Positions 43,862-53,499 of a stretch of DNA of 64,000 nucleotides are shown here, one piece after another (the stretch's first letter is position 1; each line of letters opens with the position of its first letter). Source of the stretch: Ga0077548 sp035440445 (GTDB taxonomy: Bacteria; Pseudomonadota; Alphaproteobacteria; Rhizobiales; Xanthobacteraceae); assembly GCA_035440445.1 (NCBI GenBank), contig DAORMJ010000016.1:21336-85335 (forward strand), written 5' to 3'. Made by a program: the position numbers and the translations under genes. Under the pieces are notes generated by a model that saw nothing but the letters and a program-made list of their open reading frames with translations, searched no databases and was not told the DNA's origin.

Positions 43862-44788
43862 TCAGACACGAATCCTGAGCGCCTTGGAAACGACCTCGAA
43901 GGTCGCAGGCAGCATTCCCGGCGCTTCGCCCTCCACATCCAGGAATATGGGCGCGTTCGAGAGCGGCCGGGCTTCGATCTTCCGTCCCCGGTAAACCGAG
44001 ACATTCGGATGATCGAGATGCGTGCCGGAATAAAGCAGGCGCATATCCAGAATACTGAGCGGCGGATTCTGACGGACCACGATCACGTCAAGAATGCCGT
44101 CGTCGAGTGTGGCATCGGGCGCCATTTTCATCCCGCCGCCAAAGAAGCGACCGTTGCAGATCGCGACCGTGCAGACGTCCTGCGTGACCGTGTTTCCGTC
44201 GATGACAAGGTCGATCTTGCAGCCCTGATATTTTCGTAGCTCGAGAAAGCTGTTCCAGAGGAAGGAAAACTTCCCGCCGAAGAGTTTGCTGATGCGCGCC
44301 GCGTTGACTGCGCGAACGACTTCGCCCGAGAAGCCAAAGCTCGCGATGTTGTTGAACCAGCGCTTGGACAAAGAGCCGTCATTGCCAGTATAGCGCAAAC
44401 GCCCGAGATCGATGACGCGGCTCTCGCCGTTCTTCATCCGATCGATCGCGGCAGCGACGCCTTTGGGGATATCGAACGAGCGGCGGAAATCTCCGCCCGT
44501 GCCAAACATCACGAACCCGAGCGTGACGTCGTCGTGCGGCGGCTGATCTCCGTCGCAAATACCATTGACCGCATCGTTGACGGTGCCGTCGCCACCGACT
44601 GCGATGATCGTCTTTGCGCCGCTGAGGATCGCATCGCGAACAAGCGTTACCGCTTCACCGGCTTTCGTGGTCAGCGCAAAGTCGAAAGGCCCGATCGCGT
44701 CTTTCAACTCGCGCGAAATCCGTGGCCAATGCCGGCCCGCGCGGCCGCCGCCAGCGACAGGATTGACCACGACGAACGTCTTCAGCAC
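43862..44788 (-). CDS. Diacylglycerol/lipid kinase-family protein (DAGK catalytic domain)
   Basis: 308 residues from GTG 44788 with GGGGGCAAG upstream. The nucleotide-binding VNPVAGGGRAG and the catalytic GGDGTVND are intact, and the second half has the beta-sandwich domain of YegS/DgkB-like kinases (IASFGFSGEVV, AICNGRFFGGGMKMAPDATLDDG, which includes the conserved APDA..DG). It probably phosphorylates a lipid such as diacylglycerol at the membrane. Substrate not determinable. Not obviously in an operon. Confidence 0.88.
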   Translation of the reverse strand: MLKTFVVVNPVAGGGRAGRHWPRISRELKDAIGPFDFALTTKAGEAVTLVRDAILSGAKTIIAVGGDGTVNDAVNGICDGDQPPHDDVTLGFVMFGTGGDFRRSFDIPKGVAAAIDRMKNGESRVIDLGRLRYTGNDGSLSKRWFNNIASFGFSGEVVRAVNAARISKLFGGKFSFLWNSFLELRKYQGCKIDLVIDGNTVTQDVCTVAICNGRFFGGGMKMAPDATLDDGILDVIVVRQNPPLSILDMRLLYSGTHLDHPNVSVYRGRKIEARPLSNAPIFLDVEGEAPGMLPATFEVVSKALRIRV

Positions 44789-44884
44789 CGGCTTGCCCCC
44801 GTTGAAGGCGAGGGTAGAGCATGATCCGGAAAAGCGCGAAGCGGTTTTCTCGCGGGATCACACCCAATCAACCGGAACCCGGCG

Positions 44885-45949
44885 TCAGAGACTGTAGAGG
44901 CTGGCCCGCGCGGGATCTTTCTCTGCCACGAGCTTTGCGAGGTCCACCATGACCTTGGCCTGCTTCCAGGTCGCGTCGTCCAGCATCTTGCCGTCGACCA
45001 GCGCGACACCCATGCCGTCCGGCATCGCATCGATCGCTTTCTTGGCGAAGGCTACTTCCTGCGGATCGGGACTGAAGACTTTCTTGGCGATTTCGATCTG
45101 GCTTGGGTGCAGCGACCACGCGCCCAGGCAGCCCTGCAGGAAGGCGTTGCGGAATTGCGCCTCGCAGGCTTCGGGGTCTGCAAAGTCGCCGAACGGACCA
45201 TAGAACGGCTTGATGCCGTTCGCGGCGCAGGCATCGACCATCTTGCCGATGGAGTAATGCCAGAGATCCTGCTGGTAGCGCCCACGCTCGATCTTGCCGG
45301 CTTCCGCATCGGCGACGACCTGATAGCCGGGATGACCGCCCCCCACGCGCGTCGTCTTCATGCCGCGCGAAGCGGCAAGGTCGGCGGGGCCGAAGCTCAT
45401 GCCGTGCATGCGGGGCGAGGCGCTCGCAATCGCATCAACATTCATAACGCCTTCGGCGGTCTCAAGGATCGCATGGATGAGGATCGGCTTGCCAACCCGG
45501 TATTTGGCCTCGAGCTGCGCAAGCAGCTGATCGAGATAATGGACGTCCCACGAGCCATCGACCTTCGGCAGCATGACGACGTCGAGCTTGTTGCCGACTT
45601 CCGCGACGATTTCCACGAGATCGTCGAAGGCCCAGGGGCTCGCGAGCGAATTGCAGCGGATCCAGAAACCGGTCGAGCCGAAATCGACGTTCTTGCCCAC
45701 GTTGATGACACCCTTGCGTGCGGCGTCTTTCGCATCGGCAGGGATCGCGTCTTCCAGATTGACCAGCACCACATCGACCTGCTTCGCAAGGTCTGGGACT
45801 TTCGAGAGTACCTTCTCGTTGTGGCCGGGGACGAATTGAATGACCCGCTCGAGCCGGACGGGGAGTTCGCGCAGCGGCTGCGGCGCCCCGATCGCGAGTG
45901 GCTTATAGAAATTTCGCGGCAGCTTCGAAACGCTCATCTTCGCCCCCAT
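44885..45949 (-). CDS. HpcH/HpaI-type lyase, malyl-CoA lyase-like
   Basis: 354 residues of the citrate-lyase-beta/malyl-CoA-lyase family. Conserved parts: VLVNLEDAIPADAK (metal and substrate), ILETAEGVMNVDAIA with the metal-binding Glu, GMSFGPADLAASRG, GIKPFYGPFGDFADP and SLHPSQIEIAKKVF. Malyl-CoA lyases split malyl-CoA or methylmalyl-CoA to glyoxylate and an acyl-CoA; citramalyl-CoA lyases are close kin. The sequence is longer and more diverged than the Rhodobacter/Methylobacterium enzymes as I recall them, so the substrate is uncertain. The start at ATG 45949 has GGAG six bases upstream. Divergent from a carrier/CoA-transferase pair. Confidence 0.82.
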   Translation of the reverse strand: MGAKMSVSKLPRNFYKPLAIGAPQPLRELPVRLERVIQFVPGHNEKVLSKVPDLAKQVDVVLVNLEDAIPADAKDAARKGVINVGKNVDFGSTGFWIRCNSLASPWAFDDLVEIVAEVGNKLDVVMLPKVDGSWDVHYLDQLLAQLEAKYRVGKPILIHAILETAEGVMNVDAIASASPRMHGMSFGPADLAASRGMKTTRVGGGHPGYQVVADAEAGKIERGRYQQDLWHYSIGKMVDACAANGIKPFYGPFGDFADPEACEAQFRNAFLQGCLGAWSLHPSQIEIAKKVFSPDPQEVAFAKKAIDAMPDGMGVALVDGKMLDDATWKQAKVMVDLAKLVAEKDPARASLYSL

Positions 45950-46071
45950 GATGATCTCCGACCTTTAGCCGAGCCGCAGGCGTTGGGCTAGTGCGCTGCA
46001 GCATGAGGTTGACCGCAAGGCACCGAAGCCGATAGGTGCAGCCGCGGAACGCTCGCCGGTACCCTTTTTCA

Positions 46072-47034
46072 ATGGCCGATATTCTAAGTCTCGCTTTGCC
46101 GTTCTTCGGCCTGATCGCGCTCGGTTTCGCGAGCGGAAAGCTCGCCCGCATCCCGGAAGACGGGATGGCCTGGCTGAACTTCCTCGTCATCTACATGGCG
46201 CTGCCGGCGCTGTTCTTTCAGACCATGTCCCGGACACCGATCGAGGAGCTTGCAAACGCGCGTTTCATCGCGGCGACCGTCTCCTGCACGTTCCTGTCTT
46301 TCGTGCTGGCGCTCCTGTTCGGGGTGTGGATGCGCAGAGGCAACTGGCGCGAGGCCACCATTGCCGGCGTTGTCGGCGGATATGCGAACGTGGGCTACAT
46401 GGGCCCCGGACTTACTCTCGCCGCGCTCGGCCCCCAGGCCACGGTTCCGACGGCACTGATCTTTGTCTTCGATTCAACACTGTTCTTCGCGCTGGTGCCG
46501 ATCCTGATGGCCGTCACCGGCTCCGAAAAGAAGGGCGTGCTCAACACCGTTCTTTTCATCCTGCACCGTGTTTTCACGCATCCGTTTATCGTCGCGACGC
46601 TGTTGGGAGTGTTCGCGGCATGGATGCACTGGACACCTCCGGCGGCAATCGACCGGACGCTCGAGTTCCTGAAAAACGCCGCCGCACCCTGCGCACTTTT
46701 CGCGCTCGGCGTGACCGTGGCTCTACGGCCTTTCACCGAAACACCGCGCGAAGTACCGATGCTCATTGCCATCAAGCTGCTGCTGCATCCGCTCCTGATC
46801 TGGGCGCTTCTGGTTGCGCTTGGCGGGTTCAATCCGGTCTGGGTTTACACCGCCGTCCTCATGGCGGCGTTACCTCCGGCGCTGAATGCCTTCGTGATGG
46901 CGCGTCAGTATGGTGTCTACGTGCAGCCGGCCTCCAATGCCGTACTAATCGGCACCATTGCTTCCGTGTTGACCGTGACCGCGTTGCTCTATCTGATTGA
47001 GCGAAAGCTCCTGCCGGTCACGTTTTTCCAATGA
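46072..47034 (+). CDS. AEC-family carrier (MdcF/auxin-efflux-carrier type)
   Basis: 320 residues with about ten hydrophobic segments in the two-half AEC layout (LPFFGLIALGFASGKL at the start, AGVVGGYANVGYMGPGLTLA in the centre, PALNAFVMARQYGVY near the end). AEC members move organic anions including malonate and malate or auxin. Start ATG 46072 (MADILSLALPFF) matches the family. It overlaps the following CoA-transferase gene by 4 bases (ATGA), so the carrier and transferase are made together. Confidence 0.9.
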   Translation: MADILSLALPFFGLIALGFASGKLARIPEDGMAWLNFLVIYMALPALFFQTMSRTPIEELANARFIAATVSCTFLSFVLALLFGVWMRRGNWREATIAGVVGGYANVGYMGPGLTLAALGPQATVPTALIFVFDSTLFFALVPILMAVTGSEKKGVLNTVLFILHRVFTHPFIVATLLGVFAAWMHWTPPAAIDRTLEFLKNAAAPCALFALGVTVALRPFTETPREVPMLIAIKLLLHPLLIWALLVALGGFNPVWVYTAVLMAALPPALNAFVMARQYGVYVQPASNAVLIGTIASVLTVTALLYLIERKLLPVTFFQ

Positions 47035-48137
47035 ACCAGAACACACCAGAACCGCCGCTCAAAGGTCTTCTCGTCGCGGACTTCACGACCCTGCTGCCGG
47101 GGCCCGTCGCGACGCTCATGCTTGCGGAAGCGGGTGCCGAAGTCATCAAGGTCGAAAAGCCGGGTGGCGAAGACATGCGCCGTTACCCGCCGCAGTGGGA
47201 CGGGATCTCCGCCGCTTTCGCGATGCTCAATCGCGGCAAGAAAAGTCTCGTCGTCGATCTGCGCAGCGAGGAGGGCCGCAAGGCTGCGAGCGAACTCGCG
47301 GCCCGCGCCGACATTCTTGTCGAACAGTTTCGTCCGGGCGTGATGCAGAAGCACGGGCTCGGCTATGACGAGCTTTCCAAGATCAATCCGAAGCTCATCT
47401 ACTGCTCCATCACGGGCTACGGGCAGGAAGGCCCGAAGCGCGACGAAGCCGGCCACGACCTGAACTATATCGCCTCGACGGGCTTGCTTTCCCTGGCACC
47501 CGGACCCGCCAGCGATCCCGTTGTGCCGCCTGCGCTTGTCGCGGATATCGGCGGCGGCACTTTTCCGGCCGTCACCAACATCCTGCTCGCGCTGATTGCG
47601 CGCGGCAAAAGCGGGAAGGGCAGCTATATCGATATCGCCATGGCGGACGCCATGTTCACCTTCGCATGGATGGCGCTCGCGACATTGCACGCGACTGGCA
47701 AGGAACCCGCGCCGACATCACTCAGCACCACGGGCGGCTCGCCGCGCTATCAGATTTATCCGACCAAAGACGGCAAGTTTGTCTGCTGTGGCGCGCTGGA
47801 GCAGAAATTCTGGACCGCGTTTTGCGCCACCATCGGGTTACAAGGCGAACTCGCGAACGACTTCAAGGATCCCGCCGCGACGAAGAAGGCGGTCCGGGAG
47901 TTGATCGCAAAAGAAACCGCGGCGCACTGGAAGCCGAAATTCGCCGCCGCCGATTGCTGCACGACGATCATGGCGACGCTCGAAGAAGCGCTCGCGGACG
48001 AACACTTCGTCAAGCGGGGACTGTTTCAGCATCAGTTGGTTTCATCGAACGGCGAGAAGCAAATTCCCGCGCTGCCGGTACCGATCGCGCCCGTCTTCCG
48101 GACGACAAAGTCGCGCACCTATCCCCGCATCAAGTAG
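47031..48137 (+). CDS. CaiB/BaiF (class III) CoA transferase
   Basis: 368 residues. Class III features: LLVADFTTLLPGPVATLMLAEAGAEVIKVE at the N-terminus, then GGEDMRRYPP, LNRGKKSLVVDL, RPGVMQKHGLGYDEL and AGHDLNYIASTGLLS, the last with the catalytic Asp (H-D-L). It moves CoA between carboxylic acids, for example from succinyl-CoA. With the carrier in the same operon and a malyl-CoA-lyase-like gene divergent, uptake, activation and cleavage of a dicarboxylate is the likely theme. Several genuine family substrates (mesaconate, formate/oxalate, itaconate) cannot be told apart by eye. Confidence 0.9.
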   Translation: MNQNTPEPPLKGLLVADFTTLLPGPVATLMLAEAGAEVIKVEKPGGEDMRRYPPQWDGISAAFAMLNRGKKSLVVDLRSEEGRKAASELAARADILVEQFRPGVMQKHGLGYDELSKINPKLIYCSITGYGQEGPKRDEAGHDLNYIASTGLLSLAPGPASDPVVPPALVADIGGGTFPAVTNILLALIARGKSGKGSYIDIAMADAMFTFAWMALATLHATGKEPAPTSLSTTGGSPRYQIYPTKDGKFVCCGALEQKFWTAFCATIGLQGELANDFKDPAATKKAVRELIAKETAAHWKPKFAAADCCTTIMATLEEALADEHFVKRGLFQHQLVSSNGEKQIPALPVPIAPVFRTTKSRTYPRIK

Positions 48138-49076
48138 TCAGCGCGCATCCAGCAAAGCGACTGCAAAGGGAAACGCTTCGTCCGCCCATAGTGTGCGGAC
48201 GCTCCAGCCGGACGCTTGCGATAGTTCTTCGATCCGATCCGGTGTGAACTTGTAGGAATTTTCGGTGTGAATCGTTTCGCCCTTGCGGAAGCGAAACACA
48301 TTCCCGTTCACGGAAACGCTCTGGGCCTCATCGCTGACGAGATGCATTTCGATCCGGCTCTCCAGCCGATTCCAAATCGCGGTATGATGGAAAGCGCGCG
48401 CATCGAAATTTGCGCCGAGTTCTCGGTTGATGCGCGCCAGAAGATTTAGGTTGAAATCCGCCGTGACACCCGCTCGGTCGTTATAGGCCGTGCGCAACAC
48501 GTCCTCGTCTTTCACCAGGTCCGCGCCCAGCAGAAAGGCGGCGTCATCGCCGAGCGTGCGGCGGGCCTGCCGCAGGAACTCCCGGCCGCCTTCAGGCCCG
48601 AGATTTCCGATCGTAGAGCCGGGAAAGAAGCCGATTTTCTTTCCGTGCCGCACCTCGCGCGGCAGGACCACGTCGCTTGTGAAGTCACCAACCAGCGGCA
48701 CCACATCAAGATGCGGATAGTCGGCATTCAGAATTTCCGCGACGCCGAGCAGGAACTCCTCGCTGATATCCATCGGCACATAAGTGTTCAACGAGGTCAG
48801 GGCATCGAGCACGATACGCGTCTTCTTGCTGGCACCGCTCCCGTACTCGATCAGGTGATCGTAGCCATGGAGTGCAGCGGCAAGCTCCGGCGCGATGCGG
48901 GATAACAATGCCGCTTCTGTGCGCGTCGGATAGTACTCCGGCAGTTCGCAGATCGCCTCGAACAGCTGCGAGCCGCGCTCGTCATAGAAATACTTCGGCG
49001 GCAAGGCCTTCTGCGGAAGCGAAAGCCCGGCCACGACATCGCGATAGAAGGAGTTGTTCTGCGTCTTGTCGAGCAT
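48138..49076 (-). CDS. egtD: L-histidine N-alpha-methyltransferase (ergothioneine synthesis)
   Basis: 312 residues. Motifs of EgtD: PPKYFYDERGSQLFEAI, ELPEYYPTRTEAALL, LIEYGSGASKKTRIVLD (SAM site) and FFPGSTIGNLGP. It trimethylates histidine to hercynine with three SAM, the first committed step of ergothioneine. It lies 3 bases downstream of egtB, forming the compact two-gene operon common in Proteobacteria. The C-terminal block GETIHTENSYKFTPDRIEEL holds residues that contact the substrate in known structures. Confidence 0.95.
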   Translation of the reverse strand: MLDKTQNNSFYRDVVAGLSLPQKALPPKYFYDERGSQLFEAICELPEYYPTRTEAALLSRIAPELAAALHGYDHLIEYGSGASKKTRIVLDALTSLNTYVPMDISEEFLLGVAEILNADYPHLDVVPLVGDFTSDVVLPREVRHGKKIGFFPGSTIGNLGPEGGREFLRQARRTLGDDAAFLLGADLVKDEDVLRTAYNDRAGVTADFNLNLLARINRELGANFDARAFHHTAIWNRLESRIEMHLVSDEAQSVSVNGNVFRFRKGETIHTENSYKFTPDRIEELSQASGWSVRTLWADEAFPFAVALLDAR

Positions 49077-49079
49077 GGC

Positions 49080-50357
49080 TTATCCTTCCATGTCTTGCGC
49101 GAGACGCAGGCCGGAAAACTGCCAGCGCTGATGCGGATAGAAAAAATTGCGATAGGTGGGGCGGATATGCCCTTCCGGCGTGGCGCAGGACCCGCCGCGC
49201 AGCACGAACTGGTTCACCATGAACTTGCCGTTGTATTCGCCGACCGCGCCGGGCACCGCGCGAAAGCCGGGATAAGGCTGATAGGGGCTTGCGGTCCACT
49301 CCCAGACGTCGCCGAACATTTGATGGAGCGCGACACCGTTCAGTTTAGCAGGCAGCGGACGAAGCGCGCCGCTGCCGACCGTGTTGCCTTTGACCGGCAA
49401 GCCTGCCGAAGCGAGTTCCCATTCGGCCTCAAGTGGCAGGCGTTTGCCTGCCCAACGCGCGAACGCATAGGCCTCATAATAGCTGACATGCGTGACCGGA
49501 GCCGCCGGATTGACCGGCTGCAATCCGCCGAGCGTCATCGATAACCATTCGCCGTCGCGCTCTTCCCAATAGAGCGGCGCGCGCCAGCCTTCTTCGCCAC
49601 ACTTGTACCAGCCGTCGGAGAACCACAGCGTGACGTTCTCGTAGCCGCCATCGCGCATGAATTCGAGCCACTCGCCATTGGTGACTGCGCGGTCGGCGAT
49701 TGCGAAGGGACGGAGATAGGTTTTGTGACGCGGGCCTTCGTTGTCGTAGAAAAATCCGTCGCCATCATAACCGGTATCGACCAGGCCTCCCGCGAAGGAA
49801 ACGAACTTCGTCGGCGCGGCCACACCCGGCGCATCGGCTTCCCGTTCGCGATAAGCCGGCTTGATCGAGTTGCAGGAAAGGTGATGCAGCACATCGGTCA
49901 GCAGTAGTTCCTGATGCTGCTGCTCGTGATGGCATCCGAGCACGATCAGTGACGCGAGCTCACTCTGCTTGTTGCCATGCGAACGCTCGATCAGCCGCGC
50001 CATGGCCTCGTCGACATGCGCGCGATAGCGTCCGACTTCCTCGACCGAGGGCCTGCTGAGCAGGCCGCGTTGCGGCCGCGGATGCCGCGCACCCATCGCC
50101 TCGTAATATGAATTGTAGAGAAAGTTGAAGCGCTCATCGAAGGGGCGGTAGTCGGGATCGTACTGCTTCAGCACGAATGCTTCGAAGAACCACGTCGTAT
50201 GCGCGCGATGCCACTTCACGGGGCTGGCATCCGGCATCGACTGCAGGATCTGGTCCTCCGGCGACAACGGCTCCGCAAGCCGCTCGGTATCGCCGCGCAC
50301 GCGGCGGAATTCGTTCAGGAGCGTCTCGGTCGCCGCGGTGGCAGCAGGCACATGCAT
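49080..50357 (-). CDS. egtB: Ergothioneine sulfoxide synthase
   Basis: 425 residues. The N-terminal DinB-like domain carries the iron-binding HxxxHxE motif in CHHEQQHQELLL, and the C-terminal FGE-sulfatase domain (from about 200) has the typical EAEWELASAG, WEWTASPY and LRGGSC blocks. It joins hercynine with a thiol donor (gamma-glutamylcysteine or cysteine) using O2 and Fe(II). It is the first gene of the egtB-egtD pair. egtA, egtC and egtE are not nearby; the lyase step may be done by an unlinked enzyme. Confidence 0.95.
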   Translation of the reverse strand: MHVPAATAATETLLNEFRRVRGDTERLAEPLSPEDQILQSMPDASPVKWHRAHTTWFFEAFVLKQYDPDYRPFDERFNFLYNSYYEAMGARHPRPQRGLLSRPSVEEVGRYRAHVDEAMARLIERSHGNKQSELASLIVLGCHHEQQHQELLLTDVLHHLSCNSIKPAYREREADAPGVAAPTKFVSFAGGLVDTGYDGDGFFYDNEGPRHKTYLRPFAIADRAVTNGEWLEFMRDGGYENVTLWFSDGWYKCGEEGWRAPLYWEERDGEWLSMTLGGLQPVNPAAPVTHVSYYEAYAFARWAGKRLPLEAEWELASAGLPVKGNTVGSGALRPLPAKLNGVALHQMFGDVWEWTASPYQPYPGFRAVPGAVGEYNGKFMVNQFVLRGGSCATPEGHIRPTYRNFFYPHQRWQFSGLRLAQDMEG

Positions 50358-50524
50358 CGATAGACCTTCGCGTTGCCGTGGATGTCAGGCGAGAGTGAGC
50401 AGCAATCTTGCCGCTTTGGCCATCATTTCGGAATCACAATTTCCGGAGATGCCCCCTAAGACGGCTCAATGGGCAGACTCGCAGCGGCGAAGAATGTTCC
50501 TCGGTCGCGCAGCTTACGGAAAAA

Positions 50525-51730
50525 TTACGCGCTTTCCGCCGTGTTCTGACCGCCGTCATCGTGTCCGAGCCCGCTCCGCATCAAATTCCGGCGCAGGAAC
50601 GGCACGCGCGACGCGATTTCGAGGCCAAACCCTCTGGCGATATGGATCGGCAGAAAACCGCTCAGGAGCGAGCGGCCCAGCATTTCGACGGCAACTGCGC
50701 GCGAGCGCACATCCGCGCGGCGTTCGACATCATAGGCCGAAAGCACGTCATCCGCGCCCGGATCGCGCCCTTCGCGGACCGCGTCGCCCGCAAGCCGTGC
50801 AATCGCATCGGCATCACGAACTCCAAGATTCAGTCCCTGCGCGCCGATCGGCGGAATGACATGGCCGGCTTCTCCGACCAGCGCAACGCGGCTCACCGCG
50901 AAACGCTCCGCCACTTCGACGCCGAGCGGAAATACGCCGCGCGGCCCATCGATCCGGACACTGCCGACGATGTAGTGCGACTTGCGCGCGATCTCTTCGG
51001 AGAGTTCCGCATCGTCCGTCATGCGGATGCGTTCTGCTTCCTTGGCCGTGCATACCCAGACGAGGCTCGATCGCAGTCCCGGGAGCGGCACCAGCGTGAA
51101 AGGCCCGCTCTCGGTGTGAAACTCGGTCGAAACGTCGTGATGGGGCCGGGTATGCGCGAAATTGAGCGCAACGGCGAACTGGGGTAGCGCACGCTTCGCC
51201 ATTTTTATGCTCGCGGCCGCCCGGCTGATCGAATGACGCCCATCGGCCGCGACAACAAGTTTTCCGAACATCGACCGGCCATCGGGCAGCGCAACTGACA
51301 CGATCTCGTCGTTCAGCGTAACGGCACTTGCCGCTTGCGAAATTACCTCGAGGTCTGGTTGGCCCGCGGCTGCTCCGCGAAGGATCGCAAGCAGTGCTTC
51401 GTTCGCGATGTTGTAGCCGAATGCATCGCGGCCAATCTCCCGGCAATCGAAGAGAACTTCGGGCGTGCGCACGAGCCGGCGGGTGCCGTCCGCAAGACGC
51501 AACTGGCGCAACGGGGCGGCCTTGGCGGCTATAGCCTCCCACACCCCGAGCGCTGAAAGAATATCGACGGAGCTGCCGAGCAGGGCCGTGGTGCGGCGAT
51601 CTTCGTGCTCGGCGGCAGGCGCAAGCAGAACGGTCCGCAATCCACGCCGGGCAAGCGCGATCGCCGCAATGAGCCCAGCAGGACCGCCGCCGACGACGAT
51701 GCTGTCGAATGTGCTCCGCTCCTGATCCAT
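50525..51730 (-). CDS. UbiH/COQ6-type FAD-dependent monooxygenase
   Basis: 401 residues. Class-A flavoprotein hydroxylase: VVGGGPAGLIAAIALARRG (FAD dinucleotide site), VVAADGRHSISR (DG motif) and VALVGEAGHVIPPIGAQGLNLGVRDADAIA (the GD-like FAD pyrophosphate motif, here GEAGHV). The last block is characteristic of ubiquinone-biosynthesis hydroxylases (UbiH, UbiF, UbiL). Start ATG 51730. It probably hydroxylates the ubiquinone precursor ring; which carbon is not decidable. Monocistronic, divergent from terC. Confidence 0.87.
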   Translation of the reverse strand: MDQERSTFDSIVVGGGPAGLIAAIALARRGLRTVLLAPAAEHEDRRTTALLGSSVDILSALGVWEAIAAKAAPLRQLRLADGTRRLVRTPEVLFDCREIGRDAFGYNIANEALLAILRGAAAGQPDLEVISQAASAVTLNDEIVSVALPDGRSMFGKLVVAADGRHSISRAAASIKMAKRALPQFAVALNFAHTRPHHDVSTEFHTESGPFTLVPLPGLRSSLVWVCTAKEAERIRMTDDAELSEEIARKSHYIVGSVRIDGPRGVFPLGVEVAERFAVSRVALVGEAGHVIPPIGAQGLNLGVRDADAIARLAGDAVREGRDPGADDVLSAYDVERRADVRSRAVAVEMLGRSLLSGFLPIHIARGFGLEIASRVPFLRRNLMRSGLGHDDGGQNTAESA

Positions 51731-51889
51731 CAAACCAACATACCCGCTAAAACCGCTACCGCACCGGCATAGCGGAAAGCGGCCCGCATTGCGAATGTGC
51801 GGGCATCTTTCCGCGGGTTGTGTCTGGACCTGACCGGGCGTGATAGCGTTCAATCCGTCCACTGCGGGATTCACCGGAAACACAAAGAG

Positions 51890-52666
51890 ATGAGCCTGCC
51901 GCTATTTAGCTGGATCACCGATCCATCAGCATGGGTCGCACTGGTCACGCTGACCGTCCTCGAGATCGTTCTCGGCATCGACAACGTGATCTTTATCTCG
52001 TTGCTCGTGTCGCGTCTGAGCAAGCAGACCGCGAAGCGCGCGCGCCAGATCGGGCTCAGCCTCGCACTCGTTTTCCGTATTGCGCTCCTGTTTTTGTTGA
52101 CCTGGATCATCGCGCTCAAAGAGCCGGTATTCTCGCTCTTCGGCCATGGATTTTCATGGCGAGATATTGTGCTTTTTGCCGGTGGTGTCTTCCTGATCGT
52201 TAAGGCCACGCAGGAACTGCATTCGACGGTAGAGGGAGAAAGCGCGGACAAGAGCGCTTCGGCAGCGAACAAGGCGTTCTGGGCGATCATTCTGCAGATC
52301 GTCGCGATCGACCTCGTCTTTTCGGTCGACTCTATCATCACCGCGATTGGGCTCGCCGACGACATCGAAATCATGGTGATCGCGGTGCTGATCGCGATCA
52401 CGATCATGTATGCGGCCTCGGGTTACATCTCCGACTTCATCTCGCGTCATCCGACCACCAAGGTGCTGGCGCTGGCATTTCTGCTGCTGATCGGGGTCGC
52501 GCTGGTGGCCGATGGCCTCGGCTTCAAGATACCGCGCGGCTACATCTACTTCTCGATGGCCTTTGCGGCGCTGGTCGAGGGCGTCAACATCGCCATGCGG
52601 CGGAATGCAAAGAAGGCGAAGGCAGGCGTCAAAGCAGACGCCAACGACGGAAAGAAGACGGGATAG
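51890..52666 (+). CDS. TerC-family integral membrane protein
   Basis: 258 residues with seven or so hydrophobic segments and the family motifs LEIVLGIDNVIFISLLV and AIDLVFSVDSIITAIGLADD, whose acidic residues likely bind metal. TerC homologues have been linked to tellurite resistance and to manganese export coupled to protein secretion; this copy has no ter neighbours. Start ATG 51890. The stop overlaps or abuts the SDR gene (52664-52669), so the two are co-transcribed. Confidence 0.92.
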   Translation: MSLPLFSWITDPSAWVALVTLTVLEIVLGIDNVIFISLLVSRLSKQTAKRARQIGLSLALVFRIALLFLLTWIIALKEPVFSLFGHGFSWRDIVLFAGGVFLIVKATQELHSTVEGESADKSASAANKAFWAIILQIVAIDLVFSVDSIITAIGLADDIEIMVIAVLIAITIMYAASGYISDFISRHPTTKVLALAFLLLIGVALVADGLGFKIPRGYIYFSMAFAALVEGVNIAMRRNAKKAKAGVKADANDGKKTG

Positions 52667-52668
52667 TG

Positions 52669-53415
52669 ATGGAAAAGAAGCTCTTACTCATTACCGGCGG
52701 AAGCCGCGGCATAGGTGCCGCGACAGCACGGTTAGCAGCGCGGCAGGGCTATGACGTCGCGATTAACTATCTCGGCAATGAAAAGGCAGCGGCTGAAGTC
52801 GTGGCCGACGTCGAGAAGAGCAACGCTCGCGCAATCGCGATACAGGGCGACATGGCGAACGAAGCCGACATCCGGCGAATGTTCGAGGAAGTCGACAAGT
52901 TCGGCAAGCTGACGCATCTCGTGAACAACGCCGGCATCGTCGGCGATAGCGGGCGCGTCGCCGATGCCGATCCGGCAATGATGCGCCGGGTGATCGACGT
53001 GAACGTCACCGGCGCGATTTTGGTCGCGCGTGAAGCGGTGCGGCGCATCTCGATAAAGCATGGCGGAAAGGGCGGCGCGATCGTCAACCTCGGCTCCATG
53101 GCCTCGACGCTCGGCGCTCCGGGCGAATATGTCTGGTACGCGGCCTCCAAGGGCGCGATCGATGCGCTCACCATCGGCCTGTCCCGCGAAGTCGCTGCGG
53201 AAGGAATCCGCGTTAACGCCGTCGCGCCGGGCCTGATCGATACCGACATTCACGCGAGCGGCGGCCAGCCGGACCGTGTCGAGCGTCTTCGTTCCATGAT
53301 CCCCGCCGGCCGCGAGGGAAAAGCAGAGGAGGTCGCCGAGACGATCCTCTATCTGCTCTCGGAGCAGGCGTCCTACGTGGTCGGAACGACCGTGCGGGTG
53401 TCCGGCGGGCGCTGA
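52669..53415 (+). CDS. Short-chain dehydrogenase/reductase (SDR)
   Basis: 248 residues. Classical SDR with TGGSRGIGAATARLAA (NAD(P) site), VNNAGIVGDSG, the catalytic Ser in VNLGSMAS and YAASKGAIDAL. The C-terminus SEQASYVVGTTVRVSGGR is typical of 3-oxoacyl-ACP reductase-like or glucose-dehydrogenase-like members. ATG 52669 is three bases after a GTG that overlaps the terC stop; either may be used. Substrate unknown. Confidence 0.9.
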   Translation: MEKKLLLITGGSRGIGAATARLAARQGYDVAINYLGNEKAAAEVVADVEKSNARAIAIQGDMANEADIRRMFEEVDKFGKLTHLVNNAGIVGDSGRVADADPAMMRRVIDVNVTGAILVAREAVRRISIKHGGKGGAIVNLGSMASTLGAPGEYVWYAASKGAIDALTIGLSREVAAEGIRVNAVAPGLIDTDIHASGGQPDRVERLRSMIPAGREGKAEEVAETILYLLSEQASYVVGTTVRVSGGR

Positions 53416-53499
53416 CGTCTCTGCATCAGGCGCTCTCGATTGTGACAGGCAAAAGCGTTACAACGCTGCCCGCTGATGGCGGCACTTTTGGAGGATGAA

